From Puccinellia tenuiflora (Eukaryota; Streptophyta; Magnoliopsida; Poales; Poaceae), in the NCBI GenBank assembly GCA_012064385.1, contig QRDG01001850.1, positions 248,001-312,000 of the forward strand: a DNA stretch of 64,000 nucleotides. The letters run 5' to 3'. Below, one piece after another: positions 43,638 to 54,505 of the stretch. Position numbers and translations under genes: made by a program. Positions within the stretch are counted from its first letter, which is position 1, and every line of letters begins with the position of its first letter. A model generated the notes under the pieces. The model was not told the DNA's origin and did no database searches. It worked only from the letters and a program-made list of their open reading frames with translations.

Positions 43638-46331
43638 TATACCCACAAAGAAACATGTACATACGAAATGATTAGAGAAAAAGAGAACAAGGTATCCAAA
43701 GGGAAGTCATAAATACACAAATAAGATTATTGCTTAAAAGCATAGCACATAGCTCAAATTTATCTTATTGTATATAGATGAACTTCAAACACATCAAAGA
43801 CATCACACATATCACTAAGGGAACAAGAGATAGTGGAGATGCTTTGAGATAAGGCAACAAGTATCACAAAGAGGATATCAATTGAAGTAAAGGTTTTTGC
43901 AATTTCAACACAAATATCACAAAGATATACCAAGTGAAGGAAATAGGCCAAAACAACAACAATTGCATATAAAAGCATTTCATGCCAAGAAGCAACCTAC
44001 ACAAGGTTGGAACTAGAAAAAATATGCATGGGATAGATACTTGTTACCGAGATATCATTGGTGATGAAGAAGATGATACTTTGTTAGCCACCGTAGCTTG
44101 ACTCTTATAATCACATGGTGAGAACACCTTCCTTATGAATGAGGCAAGCATCCAATGCATCTCCATTGTACCTAAAACACAATTCAAGTACAAAATGGTT
44201 CCCAAACTCATTGGGTCCCATAGTAGTTAGATACACTACAATATATAGGACACGCTCCACCTAAATATGTGCATATAGATATGAAATTGAATTTCATGCA
44301 CATCTTAGCCGATTTAGGATTTGATGGAGTATACCCTATATATTGGAACAAAAAAACAAGCATGCCATAAGATATATGTATATATATTAATAAATATGCA
44401 TGCAAAGACTTTCTAGAACCAAAAAGATACAATTTGGACACAAACACCAAGTAAACCGAAGGTGAGGCACACCAAGGTGTGACACGAAAAGGATGTCCAA
44501 ATTATATCAAAATCCAAATCAACACATGATCAAGGAAAAATCAAAACAACCAAAGATTGATTCCAACACATCAACACATGAAGTGAGATATCAATAGGAA
44601 TCAAATCAAACAACACATGCGAGATAAGACGCCAATTGAAAATAAGATACCCGCAAGAGGCAAAGATACCAAGAGAAGAGTATTACTTGAAAGACATCAA
44701 GTAAAATAAAATCAAGAGACAAGGTATCAAAGCTCCCATAAGAGACACCAATTGAAACAAATATCTATGGATGAGATATAAATTTCAATAGATACAATTG
44801 AAGGTACCTAAGCAAGATCAATGAGCATAGAAGATAAGATGAAAAGATAAATGATCATTGGGTTTTGTCATTTAAGAAGATAAGACACAAAAAAACAAAT
44901 GAGAAAGCAAACTCCCAAAAGAGAGCAAGGTTACAACAAAAAAAACCAAGCACTCTTTATATTTTCAAGATGGCACAAAGCCTAAAAGAAAAAGAAAAAG
45001 TTTGCCTTCCACAAACACAGAAGATATAGATTAAATGCCAATTGAAAAGATCAAATGTCAATTGATAAGATAGTGTTCTAAATAATAAAGAAAAACTCCC
45101 CCAAGATTCGTGCATTATCTTTAGGATTTGCATTTGAATACAAAACACACACACAAGGGATCATTACTCCTCATATGCCATTTAAAGCACTAACAAGATC
45201 AATAAGACATAAAGATCCACAAGAGGCAAGGAAGACAAAGGGAGTCAAAGAAAATACATGGCAAGAGATGAGGCAAATAAGAGCAAAGGCCAACGAAGGA
45301 TAATCACAAATATTCTACCACGAACATGAATATCAATTGTCCAAGGACAATGAGTAAAAGGAAATATTTTCCCGGTGATAGAGATATCCAAGAATATCCT
45401 TGCAAGATAAATCATATGGAGAAAGATAAGAATTAAAGCAATGCCATATTTGATAGAGTTTGTTGGTAGCTCCAACTATTCGAACCAACCGGCAAAGCCA
45501 TGGTTAAAATAATATGGAGCGAATGATTTCTCAAATAGCATATGGAAATACATATTTGAGGAAAACCACACCAAGCGAAACTCAAGCGAACAAGATCCAA
45601 AATAAAACCAAATAGAAGAACTCAATAAAATTGAAACTTGTTTGAGAAAACATGCCACATAGGAATAGGATAATTTACAATAGCAAATCCAAGTGGCAAA
45701 ACCTCAAATGTTCACGTTTTCTAGAATTGTAATAGGCACATAGCTTATTACTCCCCCATAACGTGATGATCCATTTCTTTCTAACAAGAGGCAACTAAAA
45801 ACCAACTAGAGAAATTAATGGACATTATAGAATTTGAATTTCTCATGAATAATACATACCACATAGAGACTAGATAATCTTGTTATATCAATACTATGTG
45901 GTGTACATCATGAATACACATTTTTGTGATTGTGAAGTGCACAAAGCAAGTCACTCACCCAAAAATGGTATAGTCCATTAATATCTCAAAAGAGCCAAAT
46001 AAAATCCACACAAGATCCAATAAAAGGCTCAACACAAAGTTTACACATACATGATACACAACTAACATACACATACTTGATTTCTCAAGATAAGTAAGAA
46101 AGAAGCACATCATATACAAACACATGCTAGGAACAAAACTAACACATGCAAGGGGGCAAGTAACTTTCAATGTAAATGAGTTAAGTATGAGTTACCGCAA
46201 GGAGGGACATTGGGTATAAGATAGATATGTGATAATCCAATTGACTTGGCTTGAGGAAATATAACCATGAAGATCCCTTACTTCTTCAAAAGATAGCCAA
46301 GTCTCCAATGTCCTCCAACTCAACCTATTGA
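43638..46331 (-). other. Non-coding internal region of copy B
   Basis: It is colinear with 26018-28702 of copy A at high identity with small indels. No protein motif is visible. Diverged versions of the gataccaattgaaa motif are present, for example near 43874 and 44745. Confidence 0.75.
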
Positions 46332-49300
46332 TCAAGTTTGAGCTTGTTGGTCCCCAACAAAGTTGGGTCCTAAGATGTTAGTCACAATAGGTTTGGGTAC
46401 CCAAATGGTTATTTTCTTGACACCACTTTGAGCACCCACATATTTGGCAAACACATTGCCAACCCTATCCTTCCTAAGAGAATAAACATCATCAATTAGA
46501 ATGGGGTTGGATAGGGTACCACTAGTGCATGAAAAAGCCAAGTGACCCTTCTCACGGCATAAGTAGCAACTTCGAATCTTCTCCTTCTTCTTGATAGGCT
46601 CCTCAACTTGAGGAGCATTGACTTGAGTCTTCTTAGGAGATGGTCGTTGTTCAACTCGTGGTTGAGCATGAGATTTAACAAGAGGCCGCTTCCCTAGTTT
46701 CTTCTCACTAAGAGGCTTCTTCTTCATAGGGCAAACTCTAACATGGTGCCCTTCAATCTTGCACTTGAAGCAAGTAATCTTGGCCGGATTCTTGACTTGT
46801 TCTTGGCCCTTCTTCTTGTCGATCTTGGACTTGATCTTGTCATTGGAGTTGAATCCAAGTCCACTCTTGTCATTGGGGGATTGTTGCACACCAGTGACGG
46901 ACCTACAGGGTATGCCATGTATGCCATGGCAAACCCTGCGGCCAGCAATGCATATCATCAATCAAATGGAGATGTACGTGCTCTAGCTTGTATGTGAACA
47001 TGTACGTATGAAATAGATGTGTACAACAGTAAACTGCAGGCGGCTGCACCCACTTATGAACAAATTAATCGATTAGGAGCCGCATGTATTGGCTGCATGC
47101 CAACAGACCGAATCGATCTCAACAACTGATCAAGTTCGACGCAATGGAATTAGTGCCTCGACCATGATCCATCCAAACGCCATACCCACACCAGCTGCCG
47201 GTTCGTAGGGACATCACACGCCGCAAACCTCGCCATAGTTGTAGCCAACCTAGACGACGCATGCCGTCGCAGTGAGTCCACATCGCACGCCAGTCAATTT
47301 GCCTGATGGGCGCTCTTCCCGGCCACCGGAAGCCCACGACCACGAGCGACAACAGTTGGCATCAACACGCTGCATCCGGACAAGTAGTACCGTAAATTTC
47401 TTGTTTGAAATTTTGGATTAGTATGGTGTTTAAAATATTTTTATATTAGTAGTAAATACCACTCTAAAACTTAATCTTTCAATTACATGTTATCTATTGC
47501 TTATACATAGAATTACATTGTAAATTTTACAATTATTGCAAAAATGATTACCAAAATATGTGTTAATTTTTTGTGCGGCATACCCTTCTTAAAATCCTAG
47601 GTCCGCCACTGTTGCACACTCAACATGTTGTCAAGTGCGGACTTCCCTTTGTGACTCTTTTCCAAGTCTTTTTTCAAAGAAGTGGCTTGGGCCTTGAGCT
47701 CATTCCTTTCCTCTACATGGTTAGTGATAACACAAGAACTAGAGGAGGTAGATGCATCATTGTTAGAGCAATAAGGCAAGGAAAGTAATTCATCACAAGA
47801 TGTGCCAACATTGTGAGTGGATGAACTACTAGGACTAGCACATGGTGATATAGTAATTCTACTAGAAATTGTGCCATTGTCCACATGAGGCTCACTAGAT
47901 GTTACCTTGGTAGTGATGGCCTCATGAGCTAACTTTAGCCGATCATGGGATACGAGAAGATCATCATGAGAGCTAGAGAGCTTCTTATGAATTTCCTCCA
48001 ATTTCCCATAATTGCTAGTTAGCAACTCAAGTTGATCCCTTAGCTCAACATTCTCCTTTAAAATGGATGCTTCACAAGAAGTAGAGTTAGTAGCACAAGC
48101 ATCATCATTAATAGCAATAGGAGAACAAGTAGGAAGCTCTTTTAGCATTTGAGCTTGGAGTTGATCGTTAGACTTAGTGAGATTAGCGAGAGAACCTTCC
48201 AAGGACTTGAATTCCTTTTCAAGCTTCTCATTATCCTCAAGAAGTCTAACATTTTCAACCACAAGCTCACCATTTTTAGTTTTTAATATTTTAGCAAGAG
48301 CTTGAGCATGATCATGTTCTTTTCTTAGTTTGGACATCTCTAGATTATTAGTCTCCTCAAGATTAACAAGAGTTTCCTCAAGAGTCGACCTACGACCTTG
48401 CTCTTCTTCAAGAGCAATAGAGATGTCCGCAATCTCATTGGCATAATCACGCTCACGAGCTTCCATTTTCTCAATGGTGTCTTCATACTCATCGATAACA
48501 TTCTTACTCTCATCGAAAATAGCCATGATGTTTAAGAAAGTAGAGGAAGCATTATCATTTTTACGGAGAGCATGAAGGACAACATTTTTCATCTTATCTA
48601 AGAGAGCATCATTATCAACATCATCACTATTATCATCATCATCATTGCTTGTAGATTTAGCCATAAGGCAAAAGATAGTTGATGAAGATGAACCATTAGT
48701 TGATGCATCACTTGAATTAATATCTTGTTTTATAAAAGGTTGGATTTCCTCTACATTGTTGGGAACACAAGGACTAGAGGAAACACAAGCATTTTGATCA
48801 TGGCAACAAGATATAGCTAGCATATCATCATGAGATTTATTCATGCAATTTCTACATGATATGCATGGACTATTAACACAAGCATGTGAAACATTTATAG
48901 AGCTATATGTGTTAGAGTCCATAGATGAAGCATTGCAATGAGATAGAGATAAAGGATCATTAATAGTGAACTCACTATAAACATTGCAATGACCATCACT
49001 ACTCACCATGTCATTAGTTTGTGGCTTACCACATGTAGGTGAAGTAGATGAAGTCGAGAACTCATCACGTCCGGAAGTGGAAGGAGAACAATCATCCTCA
49101 TCAATCTTGGACTTGCCGTATTTATCTTGAAGCTTCGTCCATAGCTCATGAGCATTTCCATATGGCATGATTGACCCGAGAACTATGTCACTCAAAACAT
49201 GGACAATTGCATTAGATACTAGAGAATCAAGATAAGAGATTTCCTCATCCTCTAAAGACAACTTTTGGGAGTCCTTTGGAGGAGGAAATCCCATATCTAA

Positions 49301-49424
49301 GATTCTCTCTATATTTGGACTTATGTCCCTAAAAAGATTAAGCATGCGAATTTTCCAAGTAACATAGTTTGTGCTATCGAATATAATTAAAGGTGGGATC
49401 GTGCACTAATTCCCTAAATGACAT
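46332..49424 (-). pseudogene. gag of copy B, interrupted by a hAT-type element
   Basis: The start codon context at 49424 equals that of copy A, but a small insertion after HDPTF shifts the frame into a stop within about 17 codons. From about 49345 a long frame runs to 47612, giving the UBN2-type region (DEEISYLDSLVSNAIVH, NAHELWTKLQDKYGKSK), the Ser-rich part and an extended coiled coil (MEARERDYANEIADISIALEE). It is then cut by the DNA transposon. The C-terminal part (46891-46332) holds two zinc knuckles, CFKCKIEGHHVRVC (about 46735-46778) and CYLCREKGHLAFSC (about 46530-46572), and ends WVPKPIVTNILGPNF. Apart from the insertion and the early frameshift this is the best-kept gag of the family here. 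No pol follows. Confidence 0.9.
46892..47611. mobile_element. Non-autonomous hAT-type insertion, 720 bp
   Basis: It is flanked by a perfect 8-bp TSD ttgcacac (46884-46891 and 47612-47619), the size used by hAT elements. The ends are imperfect inverted repeats, CAGTGACGGACCTA on the left and the complement of CAGTGGCGGACCTA on the right. There is no transposase. Copy A lacks it at the same gag position. Confidence 0.93.
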
Positions 49425-49466
49425 CTTTGCTCTCTAGGCGGTGAAGCCTAACAAGGAGAGACCTTG

Positions 49467-49477
49467 CTCTGATACCA
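49467..49477 (-). promoter_or_regulatory. Primer-binding site of copy B (tRNA-Met)
   Basis: The minus strand reads TGGTATCAGAG, two bases from the LTR, as in copy A. Confidence 0.9.
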
Positions 49478-50471
49478 ATTGAAAGAACGAGATGTCGCCT
49501 AGAGGGGGGGTGAATAGGCGCTTTAAAACTTTTACGCTTAGGGCTTGAATAAATGCGGAATAAAACTAACGTTTAATTTATCAAGCACAAAACCTAATAT
49601 ACTAGGTTCACCTATGTGCACCAACAACTTATGCTAGGCAAGTTAACAACAAGGATAGCAAGAAATAGTACTTCAAGCTCGATGGCTATCACAAGGTAAA
49701 TGCATAAGTAAAGGGGTTTGGTTATAGAGATAACCGACACAAGTGGAGACGGAGGTTTGTTTCCCGTAGTTCCTTCCCAATGGAAGTACGTCTACGTTGG
49801 AGAGGTGTGGAGGCTCCTTGGCCCTCCTACAAGCACGTCCGTGCTCACCCTATTCTCCGTGAGCTCCTCCCGTGGGGAATACCCGATGGGGGATTTGCTC
49901 ATCCACTATGAGGTCGTCTTGAGGGCGTTGACCAAACCCGTACAATGAGGTCTTCTTAAGGGCATTGACCAAACCCGTACAATTTGCCCGAGCCTACCTC
50001 CACATAATAGGAGGCTCCCGTAGCACACACAACCGTCTAGGGTGCACAATGCACCCAAGAGGCACAAGCTCTTGGGAGCCCTATGCACCCAAGAGTAACA
50101 AGCTTCTCGAACTTCAATCCCACGTATACCATGGGGAACTCAAACCGATGCACCAAATGCAATGGCAAGAACACACTAAGTGTTCAAGTCCTTCTCTTCG
50201 AAATCCAACCAAAGCAACTAATGCTAGGGAGGGATTTGAGAGGAAGAACAAAGGAGAAACACTAAGAACTCCAAAATCTAGATCTACTAGGTTCCCCTCA
50301 CTTAGAGGAGGAATTGATTGGTGAAATGGTAGATCTAGATTTCCTCTCTTGTTTCCCTAAAGATGGGGAAGAATCATTGGAAGGAAGTGGAGGAATCAAG
50401 CTCTCAAGATGTGCAACAATGGAGGAGAGAGAGAGAGCAAAGAGTTGGGAAACCATTGGGAAAGAAGACCC

Positions 50472-50479
50472 CTTGAATA
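50472..50479 (-). promoter_or_regulatory. TATA-like position of the copy B LTR
   Basis: The minus strand reads TATTCAAG at the place of TATTTAAG in copy A and TATAAAA in the LTRs at 741 and 63907. This is a weakened box. Confidence 0.4.
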
Positions 50480-50522
50480 GGTTGCCCCAAAATCCAACCG
50501 TTGGGGGGCAGAATCGCGCAGG

Positions 50523-51050
50523 GCCGGTAGTACCGGCCCAAAGGGTGGTACTACCGCCCTACACAAAGCTGCCCACCAATGGCTCACTGCAGAAAAACCC
50601 GCAGGGCCGGTAGTACCGCCCCAAAGGCCGATACTACCGCCCCCACCCAAACCAGCCTGCCAACGGTAGCAAAAGATCCCACTGGATCGGTACTTCCGGT
50701 GAAGGCCCGGTAGTACCTACATGGCTCGGTACTACCGCCCCGAACTTCCGATCCAATTCCGTTAAAAAACAGGAGGTATCCAGTACCGAAAAACTTAAGC
50801 GGAAGTAGCCCCAGTACTAGGCCCGGTACTACCGGCAAGTACAGCAGTACTACCGCCCCCACCCAAACCAAAGAAACCCGCGAGGGCGGAACTTCCGGGA
50901 AAAGGCCCGGTACTTCCGGTAAAAGGCCCGGTACTACCGGAAGAACTTCCGGGCCACTTCCGGAAAAAGACAGAAGCTTAAAAACTTAAGCGGAAGTGGC
51001 CTCGGTACTAGGCCCGGTACTACCGGCCATGGGCCGGCCGGTACTACCGG
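50523..51050 (-). repeat. U3 palindrome array, CCGGTACTACCGG type
   Basis: Perfect CCGGTACTACCGG occurs at 50823, 50928, 51013 and 51038. Variants CCGGTAGTACCGG, CGGAACTTCCGG and CGGTACTTCCGG make up much of the rest. The place in the LTR is that of the copy A array, but the arms are CCGG instead of GCGG. Confidence 0.9.
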
Positions 51051-52064
51051 TTACTGGAAAACAGCAGAACCAGAAACTGAATAACTTTTGCTAGGAAACT
51101 CCGATCGAGGTGAATCCAATTTTGTTGGAAAGAGGACGACAAGAGATACCCAACAAAAAGCAGAAATATTGAAACCAAGCAAGGGAGATTTTTCTAATAA
51201 ATGGAAGAGTGAAACCTTCCGCACGGAAGGACCGGCAAAATCTCCAAGACCGAAAACGCAAGAGAAGATGCATACGAAAACCGTTTTCGGTGAACTTGGC
51301 CTTGTCATGACAAGCACGACAAGCACCAAGACCACGCCATGATAAGAGCCAATAAATATGATGCCAAGGATGCAAAGGTTTGAGCTCTCTACGACGATAC
51401 GATCAAGTTACTCACTCAAGAGCCCCTCTTGATAGTACGGCTATCTATCGTATAACCCGGTCTCTCAACTAACATCATGAGACCGGTAAAATAGAAACTC
51501 TATCAAGATCATACCTTTGCCTTGCGCATAATCCACTTGAGCTTGATGATGACGATCTTGACCTTCTCAAGTTGGACCACCTTTCTTCATTACGCTCCGC
51601 TTGGTGAAGACTCGCAATATGCTCCCCCATACACCAAGATGGGAGAGGCACTCTTCGACAAATCTTCACTTGGCCTTTATATTGATGAAGATCACCACGT
51701 GACGCCATCCTCCATGGGCTACATAGGATATCCCTTCCATTGCACGCTCATGGAGAAATGCCTGACCACACATAGAGATACAAGCACATAGATCATGGGT
51801 TAGTTCACAAGGTTATATTGACAATTGCTTACCATACCATGGGATCATACGATCCCTCATGGTACATCCCTAGCCTTGTGTGTTGATCAACTTGCACTTA
51901 GCCTTGATCAACATAGTCTCTTCTTCTTTTAGCATTGACTCCAACATATGGAGTTCAAGCATTGCTATGGATCAAACCTACAAGTATAGCTCAAAGCACA
52001 CATTAGTCCTTAAGGATTGTCATTAATTACCAAAACCACACATGGGGGCAACCATGCTCTTTCA

Positions 52065-52677
52065 CTTTGTTGTAGGTCCCCATTTTTGAATGTGTCCTCT
52101 TTTGTTAGTCACAAGGGTCTTAGGCACCCAAATAGCCCAATGATAGTCATCACCAAAAGAGGTGCCGACATACTTAGCATAAACATGACCATTTTTTGCT
52201 TTCATGAGAACATAGGAAGGGTTATATTTGCCGGCAAAATTGTTGTGAGACCCACAAGGGTTCACGGTGCCGGATCTAGAAGCAATGGTTCCAACGGTAT
52301 CCACGTTTAAGGGTTGTGGGATGGTTCCGGAGGACCCCACTTCCACATCCTTGTTGATGACCTCCTTACCCTTTGCCAACTCCCCTTCTTTAACAAAGAC
52401 AATAGGCTTAGAAGAGGGAGTTGACATGTTCTTCTTGTTCTTCTTCTTCTTGGACTCGGAGTTGAATCCAAGGCCCTCTTTCCCTATATTCTCCCTTTGA
52501 CCACTTATAAGGTCATTGAGATTCTTTTGATCACCTTGAATGCAAGAGGCTTGCCCTTTCTCAAGTTGAGCCTTTAGTTTACCATTCTCCTCAACTAGAT
52601 TAGCATGCTCACAACATGGGTTAGAGCTAGCAACATTATCGATAGAAATAGAAGCTTTTTCTTTCACAAGTTGACCT
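52065..52677 (-). pseudogene. gag of copy C, C-terminal part
   Basis: The minus-strand frame reads HANLVEENGKLKAQLEKGQ (coiled coil) and a Lys-rich stretch, and ends NGHVYAKYVGTSFGDDYHW, then IWVPKTLVTNKRG. The last motif is shared with the end of gag in A and B (FAKYVG, WVPKPIVTN), so the families are related. The frame runs into the LTR of copy B, whose first three bases on the minus strand (TGA) act as stop codon. Its N-terminal continuation is at 61036, beyond the BARE-like element. Confidence 0.85.
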
Positions 52678-52682
52678 AGGAG

Positions 52683-54505
52683 TGAAGGGGTCGCAGCATA
52701 GAAAACAAAAAAAATTTCCTACGCAACAAGCGGAATAAACCCCAAGGATCTAGATCTATTAGACGAACGTAGCGAAGATGAGATCCAATCTCTTACCCTT
52801 GAAGAACATTCAAAGCGTTTTGTCGATGCAGGGGTTGGTTTGTCGATCCCCGCAACTAGACTCATCTAGTCGCGAGGAGATGTATTATCCACGTGATCCA
52901 ATCTGATGGAGCACCGCACGAGCAGCGCCTCCGCGGTATCCACACGTACGGCTCGATGTAGACGTCCTCTCCTTGATCCCGCAAGCGAGGAGGACGTGGC
53001 TAGATGGATCTCGGCACCACGACGGTTGTGGTGGCGTTTGATGGTGTAGATCTCCACGAGCATGGCTTCACCAAGCCAAGCAAGAGGAGGGGAAGGAGGA
53101 CATGGTGCAGCAGCCCTACGGCTAGGGGTGGTGCAGCAAGGGAGGAGGTGTAGCTCGAGGCAGCCCTTCGGGAGGGGTGGCGCAAGTGGAGAAGCATGGA
53201 GGGGGCGGCTAGGGTTTGCCACAAGGGCTCCGAATGGTGTGCCGCACCCCTCCCCTTGCCCTCCTTATATAGGTGGCAGGGGGGCGCCCCAAGGCCCCTT
53301 TGGCCCATATGGGCGGCCCCCCTTTATGGGCCCCTTTGGCCCATATGGGCCTTTAATGCCCTGGTGGTGCGGCTGGCCTATGAGGCCAGTCCACCACCCC
53401 TTCATGCCATGTGGGCCCCATACTCCTATGGGCCCCACTTCTAGACTCCTCTAGAACCTTCTAGAATATTCCGATACTCTGCCGGAAAATTCCCGGAACT
53501 TTTCCGATACCTCCGGAAACCACTTTCCATATATGAATCTTATTCTCCGGACTCTTCCGGAACTCCTCGTGACGTCTAGGATCCCATCCGAGACTCCGAA
53601 TCACCATTCGTTCATACCATCAATTATCTCATCGCTAACCCTAGCTACATCGGAGCGTTAAGTGTGTGACCCTACGGGTTCGAGAACATGCAGACATGAT
53701 CAAATCAATAATCAATAGCGGGACCGGGATGCCCATATTGACTCCTACATATTCAACAAAGTTCCTTTTTGATTGAACCACGATGCCGGAGATTCTTAAT
53801 CTCGTATACGATTCCCTTTGTCTCACCGATATTTAATTTGCCCGAGATTTGATCATCGATATCTCCATATCTAGTTCTATCTCGTTACCTGGCAAATTCT
53901 CTTTACTCGTCCATAATATAGGATCTCCGTGATTAACACTTAACCACATGGTTGCAACCTTTCTGATGCTATATTACCGAGAGGGCCCAGAGATATCTTT
54001 TCCGTCACAAGGAAGGACAAATCCCACTCTTGATTCATGTCACCCAACAAATACCATCGGAGATACCTGAAAGCCACCTTTATAATCACCCAGTTACGAA
54101 GTGACGTTTGATGTCCACAAAGTATTCCTCCGGTAAACGGGAGTGACATAATCTCATGGTCTAAGGAAACTATACTTGGCATACTAAAAGTGTTGGCAAT
54201 GAAACTGTGTGACACGATCTATTGCAACTCTTTATTATTGGGTCTTGTCCATCACATCATTACTCCTAATGATATGACTCCGTTATCAAGTGACTATAAC
54301 AAGTCCATGGTTAGGAAACTCTAACCATCTCTTGACTAACGAACTAGTCCGGTAGAGGCTTACTAGGGACAACTGGTTGTTTATATTCCACACATGTATT
54401 ATGTTTCCAGTTAATACAATTATAGCATGGATAATAAACTATTATCATAAACATGAATATGCTAATAAACCATTTTATTATTGCCTCTAGGGCATATTCC
54501 CAACA
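52683..54505 (-). repeat. 3' LTR of the reverse BARE-like element (with a local replacement)
   Basis: It lacks about 46 bp net compared with the other LTR. Near 53290-53330 a segment is replaced by ggcccctttggcccatatgg, a copy of nearby sequence. The TATA box is at 53264-53271 on the minus strand. Confidence 0.92.

Larger units (their letters stand above)
43638..52064 (-). mobile_element. Copy B: gag-only LTR retrotransposon, 3' end missing
   Basis: The layout in minus orientation is as in copy A: 5' LTR (49480-52064), primer site (49467-49477), gag (49424 to 46332) and non-coding region (46331 to 43638). The 3' end of the non-coding part and the 3' LTR have been lost or displaced by the LTR that ends at 43637. 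It is inserted in the gag of copy C, with right flank ctttg (52065-52069). It contains a hAT-type insertion (46892-47611). Confidence 0.88.
49480..52064 (-). repeat. 5' LTR of copy B
   Basis: 2585 bp. It is colinear with the 3' LTR of copy A except in the palindrome array. It ends ccatgctctttca at 52064. Confidence 0.92.

Noticed and set aside
22500..52069. Copies A and B read as the two ends of one giant element
   Set aside because: The outer flanks cttgg and ctttg differ. The left flank lies in transposase and the right flank in gag of copy C. Both copies have their own gag and 5' LTR.
52017..52500. Plus-strand frames at the B/C junction
   Set aside because: Antisense of copy C gag, which has homology to the gag ends of A and B.
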